Source of the DNA: an uncultured Tenacibaculum sp.
Lineage (GTDB): Bacteria > Bacteroidota > Bacteroidia > Flavobacteriales > Flavobacteriaceae
Direction: 5' to 3'
Assembly (NCBI GenBank): GCA_947504185.1
Contig: CANNGJ010000013.1
Coordinates: 1 to 64,000 of the forward strand
DNA: 64,000 bases
Shown one piece after another: positions 56,845 through 64,000 of this stretch. The notes beneath the pieces were generated by a model. That model had not been told where the DNA came from. It made no database searches and saw only the letters and a program-made list of their open reading frames with translations. The translations under genes were made by a program, and so were the position numbers. Positions within the stretch are counted from its first letter, which is position 1, and the number at the start of each line of letters is the position of its first letter.

Positions 56845-57564
56845 TTATAGCTGATTATCAGTTATTTTTTCGAAAAAGAGTTTTCTATAGGTATTTCCAA
56901 TAGGAAGCTCTTTTTTATTTATCCAAACTGAATCGTTATCTATTTTGTCAATAGATTTTATAGCTATAATATACGATTTATGAGTTTGTATAAAGTTATC
57001 TTTAGGAAGGTTCTCTTTTAAGCTTTTTAACGTACTGTATGTAATTATTCGTTCGTTTTTTAAATAGATAGAGACATAGTTCTTTAAACCTTCTATATAT
57101 AAAATATCATTTAAAAATACCTTAGAGAATTTATTTTTCCCATCTGTTTTAAAGAAGAAAAATTCCTCTTTTGAAACTATTGATTTTTTTTGAGTGTCAG
57201 TATTGTTTTTCTGCTGAATTTTTAAAACAGCTTTATAAAATCTGTCAAACTCAATAGGTTTTAGTAGATAATCAGTAGCAGAAACCTCATAGCTTTCTAT
57301 AGCAAATTGTGGATAAGCAGTCGTAAAAATAATATTAGTTTTACCGTTAATGATTTTAGAAAGCTGAATGCCAGTAATTTCTGGCATTTGAATATCTAAA
57401 AAAACTAAATCAATTTTCTCTTTTTCAATAAATTGTAAAGCCTCTAACGGATTTGTAAATGTGTTTTTCAATTCTAAAAATGAAACTTTAGAAGCATACT
57501 TTTCCAATAATCTAATTGCTGGTGGTTCGTCATCAACAATAACACAAGTTAGTTGTTTATTCAT
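56845..57564 (-). CDS. LytTR-family response regulator
   Basis: A 239-residue two-domain regulator. The receiver domain has VDDEPPAIRLLEKY, the phospho-acceptor Asp in LVFLDIQMPEITG near residue 56, and the TTAYPQFAIESYE switch region. The C-terminal LytTR DNA-binding domain has DGKNKFSKVFLNDILYIEGLKNYVSIYLK and IQTHKSYIIAIKSID. Its start overlaps the end of the sensor kinase gene by 4 bp, so the pair is one operon. Targets are probably the divergent lipoprotein genes or its own promoter, but no site is proven. Confidence 0.9.
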   Translation of the reverse strand: MNKQLTCVIVDDEPPAIRLLEKYASKVSFLELKNTFTNPLEALQFIEKEKIDLVFLDIQMPEITGIQLSKIINGKTNIIFTTAYPQFAIESYEVSATDYLLKPIEFDRFYKAVLKIQQKNNTDTQKKSIVSKEEFFFFKTDGKNKFSKVFLNDILYIEGLKNYVSIYLKNERIITYSTLKSLKENLPKDNFIQTHKSYIIAIKSIDKIDNDSVWINKKELPIGNTYRKLFFEKITDNQL

Positions 57565-58583
57565 AAAGGCAATTTTAAATAGGCTTTAAAAATATCATTA
57601 TTTTTTTCATATTCTAAAGTGAATTTATTTTTATATAAAACTGCTAAACGCTTTTTTATGTTTTCGGTGCCAATTCCAGCTTCCATATATTTTTCAGAAG
57701 AGTTAATGTTATTTTCTGTAATAATTTCTAACCAGTTTTCTGTTATATTAAATCCGATTTTTGCAGGATAGTTTTTATTATTAATAATTCCATGCTTACA
57801 AACATTTTCAACAAAATGAATTAAAATTAATGATGGAATTTTATGATTTTCAATGTTTCCGTTAATGTTTAAATATACATGAAAATCTGCTTCGTATCTA
57901 CGTTTGTAAAAATGTAAATAATCTTTAATAAATTGAATTTCTTTTTCTAAGAAAACAAAATCTTCTGAAGCTTCATAAGTAACGTATCTTAATAATTGTG
58001 ATAACTTTAAAATATCGTTAGCTGTCTCTGGTTTATCGTCATACAATTCTATATAAAAATTATTGAGTGTGTTAAACAAAAAATGCGGACTTATTTGTGC
58101 TTTTAAAGTTGCTAATTGAGCTTCTTGATGTTCTAGGCTTAGTTGATGTAGCTTATTTTTATTTTCATAATTCTTATACAATAAATACACAATCGTACTA
58201 TATAAACAGGCTTTAAACGCATATATAAAACTATCATATAAATATATAAATATGATATCGTCTTGTTCTAAATTGTAATTGTTAATCTTAAAAAGAAGAG
58301 GCGAAACAATTTCTTCTAATAGAAAGCGAATTCCAGCAAAAATGAAAACCAATAGTATTATTGAAATTCCAAATAATACATATTTCTTTTTATCTAATAC
58401 TTGAGGTAGTAATATATAATAGTTTAATAAGTAAACGGTAAAAAAACTGATACTAAAGGTTGTTGTAAATAATAAGGCATAAATAAATGATATTGATTTG
58501 TTTGGACTAAAAATATCCCAAGCTAAATCAGTCATAATAAGTAATGCAATAACAAATATGTTAAATCGTAATTCTTTAGTCAT
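57561..58583 (-). CDS. LytS-type sensor histidine kinase
   Basis: A 340-residue membrane sensor kinase of the His_kinase (LytS/YehU) class. Four membrane segments cover roughly residues 8-130, then a short coiled coil leads to the phospho-acceptor His in LKAQISPHFLFNTLNNFYIELY near residue 170. The ATPase lobe has LILIHFVENVCKHGI and GIGTENIKKRLAVLY. It partners with the LytTR regulator downstream (4-bp overlap). The stimulus is unknown. It is divergent from two lipoproteins 210 bp away. Confidence 0.9.
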   Translation of the reverse strand: MTKELRFNIFVIALLIMTDLAWDIFSPNKSISFIYALLFTTTFSISFFTVYLLNYYILLPQVLDKKKYVLFGISIILLVFIFAGIRFLLEEIVSPLLFKINNYNLEQDDIIFIYLYDSFIYAFKACLYSTIVYLLYKNYENKNKLHQLSLEHQEAQLATLKAQISPHFLFNTLNNFYIELYDDKPETANDILKLSQLLRYVTYEASEDFVFLEKEIQFIKDYLHFYKRRYEADFHVYLNINGNIENHKIPSLILIHFVENVCKHGIINNKNYPAKIGFNITENWLEIITENNINSSEKYMEAGIGTENIKKRLAVLYKNKFTLEYEKNNDIFKAYLKLPL

Positions 58584-58792
58584 ATTTCAAAAATATGACT
58601 AAAACTGTTACTGATATTCGAATTAGGACAGAACCAAGATTTTTTTATATAAACCATTGTTATCAACCAACAAAAAAATGAAATGCTTAAAATATTATGA
58701 GTTGATATAATAAATTTCTAAGATGGTGTAATAAAAAATAATAGCTTGATTTTGTACTGTAATCTTGTAATGAATTTAAAATCATTCAGTAA

Positions 58793-59659
58793 ATGAAAAA
58801 ATATATCATAATCGCACTTGGAATTTTAGTAATTCTTTCTTGTCAAAAAACAGAAGAGAAAAAATCGCTAGAAAAAGAAATAATTTTAAAGCCATATTCA
58901 TCTTATTATCCAAAAGAAAAAACAAAAATTCTGGTGGTTGGTACATTCCATTTTTCGTACCCTGGACTAGATGCTACAAAAACTAATAACGATGATAAAA
59001 TAGATGTTTTAAAAGAACCTAAAAAATCTGAAGTAACAGAATTGGTTGAGTATATAAAACAATTTAAACCAACGAAAGTAGCAATTGAAGCCAAACCAAG
59101 TTGGAATATGAATAAAGATTATAAAGAATATAGAAAAGGAAAACATAGAGATGTTAGAAATGAAAGTTATCAGTTAGGAATGCGTATAGCAAATGATTTT
59201 AATTTAGATACTATTTATTCTGTAGACGCAAAATCTTTTGATGAAGATTTATCTAAGGTTAATCCTAAATTAATAGAAGAATTAGGAAAAGACTATGATT
59301 TTAAATCTGAAGATCCATTTTACAAGATGGTAAAAAAATCTTTTGATGAATCTACTGCGTTTCCTGCAAAAGAAAACTTGTTAAAGTTTATGAAGCATAT
59401 GAATACGATTGAAGGTCATCGAAATAATTATGGAGCTTACCTTATTGGAGATTTTAAGTTAGATGATACAAGAGGAGCCGATTTTTTATCTATTTGGTGG
59501 TATAATCGAAATTTGAGAATTTTTAGAAAAATTCAACAAATCGATCAAACAAAAGAAGATAGAATATTAATAATTATGGGTAATGGTCATGCATCAGTTT
59601 TAAGACATCTAATTGAGTACTCACCAGAATATGAATTTGTAGAATTTAATAGTTTATAA
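58793..59659 (+). CDS. DUF5694 lipoprotein (TraB/ChaN-like)
   Basis: A 288-residue lipoprotein with lipobox ILSC (Cys17). TKILVVGTFHFSYPGLD near residue 50, KPTKVAIEAKPSWNMN and the late RILIIMGNGHASVLRHL (near 260) match DUF5694. The Gx2H motifs at both ends (GTFH, GNGH) are those of the TraB/ChaN/EreA-like fold, whose members bind heme or hydrolyse esters and peptides. The activity is unknown. One base separates it from the next gene, which has the same motif layout. Confidence 0.75.
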   Translation: MKKYIIIALGILVILSCQKTEEKKSLEKEIILKPYSSYYPKEKTKILVVGTFHFSYPGLDATKTNNDDKIDVLKEPKKSEVTELVEYIKQFKPTKVAIEAKPSWNMNKDYKEYRKGKHRDVRNESYQLGMRIANDFNLDTIYSVDAKSFDEDLSKVNPKLIEELGKDYDFKSEDPFYKMVKKSFDESTAFPAKENLLKFMKHMNTIEGHRNNYGAYLIGDFKLDDTRGADFLSIWWYNRNLRIFRKIQQIDQTKEDRILIIMGNGHASVLRHLIEYSPEYEFVEFNSL

Positions 59660-59660
59660 A

Positions 59661-60932
59661 ATGAAAAATTACATTGTACTTATAATAATCATTTTGATTT
59701 CATCTTGTCAAAAATCCGAAGAGAAAAAGAATATAATCAATAACATACCGGTAGAAATAGATTCTGCATATGTAAAAAGTAAACTAGCATATTTTAAAGT
59801 TAAGAACAACATAATAGAAGGAAAAGGAAAACAATTGATAGAAAAAATAGTAAACGAGTCACAATTTATTGTGTTTGGAGAAAATCATTACTCTAAGCAA
59901 ACTTCTATTTTAACAAAGGCTTTAATTCCTTTATTAAGCAAAGCTTATTTTACTAATTTTTTAGCAGAAGTAGGACCAAGTACAGCTGAAAAATTAATAG
60001 AGTTATCTACACCTTATGAAAAAACAGTAGAAAATTTAAAAGAATTCACCACAAAATATAAGCACGATGAGTTTGGTAATACAGGTGATCCTATTCCGTT
60101 TTTTGCAGGAGTAGAAGATGCTGAATTTTTACAATTAATTAGAAAGTATAATATTAATTTTCATGGAATAGATCAAGAATATATATACTCAGCCCTATTT
60201 TTTATGGATGAATTATTAAAAGAAGCGAAAAGTAAACCCAATTATGAAGAAATAAAACAATTAAAAGAGAAAGTAGATAAGCTTATATATAATCGCTTAA
60301 AAGATGATAAGAAAGGAAAAACAGTAAGAGCCATGGAAGCTTTTGAAACAAATAAAAATATAATTACTTTTTTTAATCAATTTGAAGAAGGAGACACAAA
60401 AGCAAGAAAAATCATAAACGACTTAAGATTTAGTTGGGATATTTATAAACGTTGGAGAAAAGGATCACATTTTGACAGGGTAAGTTATATGAGAAATAAT
60501 ATATTGAAAGTTTATAAAAAACAAAAAGATGCTAAACTATTTATAAAAGTAGGGAGCTTACACGCTGCAAAAAATATTTCAAACTCTTCTTATGACATCG
60601 GTTATTTAACAGAAGAACTAGCTCAAAAAAAACATACAGTAAGTTCTAGTATTAACTCATGGCGACCATTTTATATAGATGGAGATTCTATAGTAAATGC
60701 AATCGAAAAATATAAAAGATACTATAGACGACTGGGTGTTTTTACACAATTTGCTAAGAAAAATAAATGGACAATAATTGATTTTAAATCTATTAAAGAA
60801 GATATTAAATCAAACAAAGTAAAACTGCCAATTAATGGAGATTACCATGCGTTAAAAAAGCTATTAGATGGATATGATTATCAATTAATAATTCCGGTAG
60901 ATGATAACATTACCTATAATTTAAAAAAGTAA
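59661..60932 (+). CDS. Erythromycin esterase/ChaN-like lipoprotein
   Basis: A 423-residue lipoprotein with lipobox ISSC. FIVFGENHYSKQTSILTKALIPLL near residue 72 is the GExH motif of EreA/ChaN-like proteins, YFTNFLAEVGPSTAEKL follows, and a late KLFIKVGSLHAAKNIS gives the second His. It begins one base after the DUF5694 gene stop and shares its 'SCQK.EEKK' N-terminus, so they look like diverged relatives in one operon. Macrolide esterase activity is not implied; the fold covers many hydrolases and binders. The convergent region downstream holds a gene remnant. Confidence 0.65.
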   Translation: MKNYIVLIIIILISSCQKSEEKKNIINNIPVEIDSAYVKSKLAYFKVKNNIIEGKGKQLIEKIVNESQFIVFGENHYSKQTSILTKALIPLLSKAYFTNFLAEVGPSTAEKLIELSTPYEKTVENLKEFTTKYKHDEFGNTGDPIPFFAGVEDAEFLQLIRKYNINFHGIDQEYIYSALFFMDELLKEAKSKPNYEEIKQLKEKVDKLIYNRLKDDKKGKTVRAMEAFETNKNIITFFNQFEEGDTKARKIINDLRFSWDIYKRWRKGSHFDRVSYMRNNILKVYKKQKDAKLFIKVGSLHAAKNISNSSYDIGYLTEELAQKKHTVSSSINSWRPFYIDGDSIVNAIEKYKRYYRRLGVFTQFAKKNKWTIIDFKSIKEDIKSNKVKLPINGDYHALKKLLDGYDYQLIIPVDDNITYNLKK

Positions 60933-60938
60933 ATCTGA

Positions 60939-61080
60939 AAATAGAAAAAAAGTATATAGAAGTTATTTATAAGGACAAAAAGCAAAAATAGGTTTTGAAA
61001 ATAATGAACTTCAGTTGTTAGCTTTTGAAGTGGGAAGTTTAATTCATGAGTTAGTTTCGTTGATAGACTATTTAAAGTAA
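60939..61080 (+). pseudogene. Possible degraded gene fragment
   Basis: Two frames meet here. One reads IEKKYIEVIYKDKK and stops; the next frame continues, from about 60976, as AKIGFENNELQLLAFEVGSLIHELVSLIDYLK to a stop at 61080. Both parts have protein-like composition, as if one short coding sequence had a frameshift in the A-rich run around 60977-60989. No start codon or promoter is visible. It may be the 3' remnant of a gene, or chance. Confidence 0.3.
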
Positions 61081-61176
61081 TATAGGAAAAACACCTAAAA
61101 TTCAATAGTGGTTAATTCTATGTACTTGTAAACCAAATATTTGTGTATATTTATAATCCGTTTAACCAAAGTAAAA

Positions 61177-61374
61177 ATGACACGAATTAATCAACTACAT
61201 AGATATAAGAATCATCTTGAGGAGAGGTATCGTAAGTTGGTTGAAAGAGCGAATGATTATAAATATGTGGATGAATGTAAGAGTGATTGCTCAGCATTTA
61301 AAGCAATGAAAGTGTTAGAAAAAATTAATAGAATAAAATACTTAGATAAGGACCTCTCAAATTCTATTGTGTAA
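61177..61374 (+). CDS. Small hypothetical protein, 65 aa
   Basis: About 65 residues from the ATG at 61177 (ORF-track start at 61141 is TTG and adds a hydrophobic tail unlikely for this protein). It is basic and helical: MTRINQLHRYKNHLEERYRKLVERANDYKYVDE followed by CKSDCSAFKAMKVLEKINRIKYLD. The helix pattern and DECKSDCSAFKA loop suggest a small conserved protein, but no family name is offered. Its end overlaps the convergent BtuF-like gene by 18 bp. Confidence 0.6.
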   Translation: MTRINQLHRYKNHLEERYRKLVERANDYKYVDECKSDCSAFKAMKVLEKINRIKYLDKDLSNSIV

Positions 61375-62142
61375 TTCTTTAAAATAATCAAAAGCCTTTA
61401 GTAGCCTACTACCGTACCAAGAAAATAATTCCCCATCTACTAATAATATTTTAGAGTTAGGATTATGCTCTTGTATTTCTTGAATATGAGTTTCTTTAAA
61501 AGGATAAGGTTCTGATGAGAGTAAAATCAAATCAGGGTAGTTTACTTGTCTCATTTTTTTAATATCTATCTCTGGATATCGCTCTTGGTTAGCATAAATA
61601 TTTTCAAAATTATTTAATTGAAGTAAGTGATTTATAAAAGTGTTATTAGCGGCAACCATCCATGGATTTCTCCAAATAAAATAAGTAACTCTTATAGTTT
61701 TTTGATTTTTAATAAACTGTTTAAAATCATTTATTTTAAACTCTAACTCATTATTTATTTTTAAAGCAGATGTTTTACAAGAAAGCATTTTTCCATATTG
61801 ACTTATAAGTTCTTTAGCATCATCAAGATTATAAATGTCGGAAACATGAGTCGGAGCAATTTGCTCACAAACTTCAACTATTTCTTTAGTGTTTTCTTCT
61901 TTGTTGCAAAGAATGATATCAGGCTTTAAAGCTTTTATCTTTTCAATATTAATATTCTTTGTTCCGCCAACAACAGTTTTGATTTTTTTTAATCCAATAG
62001 GGTGAATGCAGAATTTGGTAATGCCTACAATAGAATCCATTAATCCTAAGTCGACTAGTAATTCAGTTTGACTAGGGACTAATGAAATAATTCTTTTTGG
62101 GGTTTTATTTGTTGAAATATTTCGTTCTATTTGGTCTAGCAT
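61357..62142 (-). CDS. BtuF-like helical-backbone metal/cobalamin binding protein
   Basis: A 261-residue periplasmic-binding-protein-like fold (helical backbone metal receptor). RIISLVPSQTELLVDLGLMDSIVGITKFC and PDIILCNKEENTKEIVE are the standard N-terminal lobe; YPDLILLSSEPYPFKETHI the second. No signal peptide or lipobox is obvious, so it may be cytoplasmic or miss-started. No btuC/btuD genes lie nearby, which leaves it as a stand-alone relative. A cobalamin role would fit the B12-dependent IcmF elsewhere in the window. Confidence 0.8.
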   Translation of the reverse strand: MLDQIERNISTNKTPKRIISLVPSQTELLVDLGLMDSIVGITKFCIHPIGLKKIKTVVGGTKNINIEKIKALKPDIILCNKEENTKEIVEVCEQIAPTHVSDIYNLDDAKELISQYGKMLSCKTSALKINNELEFKINDFKQFIKNQKTIRVTYFIWRNPWMVAANNTFINHLLQLNNFENIYANQERYPEIDIKKMRQVNYPDLILLSSEPYPFKETHIQEIQEHNPNSKILLVDGELFSWYGSRLLKAFDYFKELHNRI

Positions 62143-62206
62143 TTAAAGTAATTGTTAATGAATTGTAAGAAAAGTTTATTGGTGTAAAAAAATGGTATAA
62201 GTATCA

Positions 62207-62244
62207 AAAAAACACTCCCTTTTAATTAAAAAGAAGTGTTTTTT
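62207..62244 (-). terminator. Terminator of the sulfotransferase-like gene
   Basis: AAAAAACACT and AGTGTTTTTT pair with a second inner AAAA/TTTT stretch, after the stop of the gene at 62271 on the minus strand, with T-run. Confidence 0.65.
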
Positions 62245-62270
62245 AGTGTAAATTTAATTACATACTTACT

Positions 62271-63518
62271 TTATTGTTTAAGGTTTTTTATAGCTTCGCC
62301 ATCTTTTTTGTAAGGGTACCCTCTCCAGAAAAAGCCACTTCCGTTATATTGCCAAACTAATTCTTTGTTTTGAGTTACTTCCCAATAACCGAAATCACCT
62401 TCTGTAATTAACGTGTTTCCATTTTCTATTCTATAAGCTCCAGATACTTTAGCAGAGAATAAGTTAGAGTCGGTAAAAGACCAAACAATATTTGGCTGAT
62501 TGTTAAAGTCAAAAATAGTTGGAATTTGTAATTCGTAAACAATAGATTGCATATTGTTTGACCCATTATTATATATCAACATATTTCCAGCTCCAGGCAA
62601 ATTATTGTCAATGATATTACAGTTGTGGTTGTTTGAGAATAATTGATTGCCAGGGTTTTTGAAAGCAGAAGGGTTTCCAAAACGATACAATAGATTACCT
62701 CCTTTGTTGTAGTTACCACCTAAATTAGTTTTAGCTTCTTCTGTACTAGTGCTATGATCAATTACCCAAACTTCGTGATAGAAATTTACACTAATATAAA
62801 TAAGATCATTCTTTTCATCATATTCTATAGCATTAGCATGCATTATATCACCATTATCGAGATTGTTAAAATTAATATCGATGAGTTGAGGGTTGTTAGA
62901 AACAGAACCATGATTCATTTTAGTGTCATCTTTATCTTGTATTAAATGGTTCCAAGAGCTCCATTTCCAAACAATTTGATTTGTTGATGGGTTAATTTCA
63001 ATTACAGATTCGATGTAAATATCTTTGTCTAATTGATAACCTCTTTCTTGAGCTTCAGTAGCTGTTTTCTTTTCCCAGACTAAGGCAATAATATTTCCAT
63101 TTGGTAAACGTTCAATATCGTGATGTAAATTGTACTCTTCAGTAGAGTAAACAAATTTCCAGTCAATTGAATTATCTGGATTTATAACTTGAATTTGCCC
63201 ACCGTTACCTCCAAAAGTAATTTTATCATCATCAGTTTTTAATAGAGCTAAAAGTTTACCGTTTTCCTCTAAAACAACGTCGTTTCCTAACCTATTAGTT
63301 AATTGCCATTCATGGTACTTTTGCCCGTCTTTTTTTAATAAGTAAACTTCTGCGTTACCAGCATCATTTACTAAAACTAAATTATCACTAATTTTTTCAG
63401 GCTCATATATTAAAACTTCATCTGTTAATTCTGGTATGATAGGTTCTTTTTCAGGGTCGTTGGAACAAGACCCTAATAAAAAAATTGCAAATAGGGTAAA
63501 TAAGATATTTTTTTTCAT
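62271..63518 (-). CDS. Arylsulfotransferase-like beta-propeller lipoprotein
   Basis: A 415-residue lipoprotein (lipobox LGSC). The fold is a six-bladed propeller: HHDIERLPNGNIIALVWEK, WKWSSWNHLIQDKDD, DIMHANAIEYDEKNDLIYISVNFYHEVWVIDHST, and a final FSNNHNCNII. These match the arylsulfotransferase (ASST) family, in which conserved His residues (HHD, HAN, NHN) accept the sulfuryl group. No DsbA-like partner is next to it. It lies 13 bp after pyrF on the same strand. Confidence 0.75.
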   Translation of the reverse strand: MKKNILFTLFAIFLLGSCSNDPEKEPIIPELTDEVLIYEPEKISDNLVLVNDAGNAEVYLLKKDGQKYHEWQLTNRLGNDVVLEENGKLLALLKTDDDKITFGGNGGQIQVINPDNSIDWKFVYSTEEYNLHHDIERLPNGNIIALVWEKKTATEAQERGYQLDKDIYIESVIEINPSTNQIVWKWSSWNHLIQDKDDTKMNHGSVSNNPQLIDINFNNLDNGDIMHANAIEYDEKNDLIYISVNFYHEVWVIDHSTSTEEAKTNLGGNYNKGGNLLYRFGNPSAFKNPGNQLFSNNHNCNIIDNNLPGAGNMLIYNNGSNNMQSIVYELQIPTIFDFNNQPNIVWSFTDSNLFSAKVSGAYRIENGNTLITEGDFGYWEVTQNKELVWQYNGSGFFWRGYPYKKDGEAIKNLKQ

Positions 63519-63531
63519 TTAAAGTAATTTG

Positions 63532-64000
63532 TTACAAATTTAAAATATTCTCCATTTGTAGTTGAAGTTTTGTGGCTTTTTCTGACGCTTTTTTTGCAAA
63601 ATCCTTACAATTACTTGCATAAATAATTCCACGAGAAGAATTGATCAATAATCCGACGTTTTCAGATAATCCATATTTACAAACCTCTTGTAAATTACCT
63701 CCTTGAGCTCCAACTCCAGGAACTAATAAAAAAGAGTTTGGAATTATTTTTCTGATTTCAGCAAAGTACTCGGCTTTGGTAGCTCCAACAACATACATTA
63801 GGTTTTCTGAATTTTGCCAAGATTTAGAAGTTTCTAAAACTTGTTTATATAACTCTTTTCCTTCAACGGTTTTTGTTTGAAAATCAAAAGCACCTTGGTT
63901 AGAAGTTAATGCTAACATAATAGTGTGTTTATTTTCAAAAGCTAAAAAAGGCTCAACAGAATCCTTGCCCATATACGGGGCTACAGTAACGCTATCAAAA
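63532..64000 (-). CDS. pyrF: Orotidine 5'-phosphate decarboxylase, partial at right edge
   Basis: The ORF-track entry starts at an internal Met (63972); the frame stays open to the window end (reading FDSVTVAPY before MGKD), so the gene is longer and cut off. Visible are SVEPFLAFENKHTIMLALTSNQGAFDFQ, ENLMYVVGATKAEYFAEIRK and LVPGVGAQGGNLQEVC, all features of the type 2 OMP decarboxylase (about 270 residues). It makes UMP from OMP, the last step of pyrimidine synthesis. Confidence 0.92.
   Translation of the reverse strand, partial: FDSVTVAPYMGKDSVEPFLAFENKHTIMLALTSNQGAFDFQTKTVEGKELYKQVLETSKSWQNSENLMYVVGATKAEYFAEIRKIIPNSFLLVPGVGAQGGNLQEVCKYGLSENVGLLINSSRGIIYASNCKDFAKKASEKATKLQLQMENILNL

Noticed and set aside
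59661-60932. Macrolide resistance gene
   Set aside because: The GExH motif shows only the EreA/ChaN-like fold; a lipoprotein with such divergence should not be called an antibiotic esterase.

Overview
This is a low-GC, gene-dense chromosomal segment from a member of the Bacteroidota, most likely a marine Flavobacteriaceae (Tenacibaculum/Polaribacter-like). Signs of this are SusD-era style lipoproteins with short lipobox signals, the flavobacterial -7 element TAnnTTTG (with TTG about 19-20 nt upstream) in front of several genes, TPR/beta-barrel and DUF-rich envelope genes, an ABC permease fused to an M1 peptidase, a fused IcmF-type mutase, and LytTR/LytS signalling. The genus is inference. I saw no rRNA, tRNA, CRISPR array, insertion sequence or prophage; the window looks like stable chromosome with a few accessory islets.

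Layout. 0-4 kb: a secreted M61 peptidase divergent from the radical-SAM protein YgiQ. 4-6.6 kb: an accessory islet on the minus strand with a small lipoprotein, a SLATT-type two-TM protein, the ECF factor SigZ, a 34-residue Cys-rich mini-protein that is absent from the ORF track, and a DUF3703 protein. The last two share an identical candidate ECF promoter (TTGCATC-N16-AGTCT). 6.6-14.6 kb: lipoprotein amidohydrolase and M28 peptidase, then a beta-barrel/TPR envelope pair. 14.7-25.2 kb: ftsE-like ATPase, mdh, a beta-propeller protein, a DUF6588 barrel-like protein, gyrB, a frameshifted pentapeptide-like membrane gene, and asnB. 25.4-32 kb: a complete trpEGDCFBA operon preceded by a Trp-Trp-Trp leader peptide and an intrinsic terminator, that is, a transcription attenuator. 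32-38.5 kb: tricorn-like S41 peptidase, recQ, and an ECF sigma factor overlapping a four-TM gene. 38.6-42.1 kb: a GbsR/MarR-type regulator and a five-gene cassette (DoxX-like, DUF2071, membrane-anchored methyltransferase, four-TM protein, second DUF2071) sharing an inverted-repeat operator. 42.2-46 kb: IcmF and a small HEKIH protein. 46.1-51.1 kb: a LysR regulator divergent from hutH-hutU, then a DUF4136 lipoprotein. 51.3-56.8 kb: ABC ATPase plus permease/M1 fusion, DUF5522, DUF4197. 56.8-61.4 kb: LytTR regulator and LytS-type kinase divergent from two lipoproteins with related Gx2H motifs, then a degraded fragment and a small conserved-looking ORF. 61.4-64 kb: a BtuF-like binding protein, an arylsulfotransferase-like lipoprotein and pyrF, cut by the window edge.

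The best candidates for under-described biology are (1) the SigZ / Cys-rich mini-protein / DUF3703 locus with its paired promoter, (2) the operator-linked GbsR-DoxX-DUF2071-methyltransferase cassette and (3) the trp leader attenuator. All promoter, operator and hairpin calls come from reading the bases by eye; no search or folding program was run.
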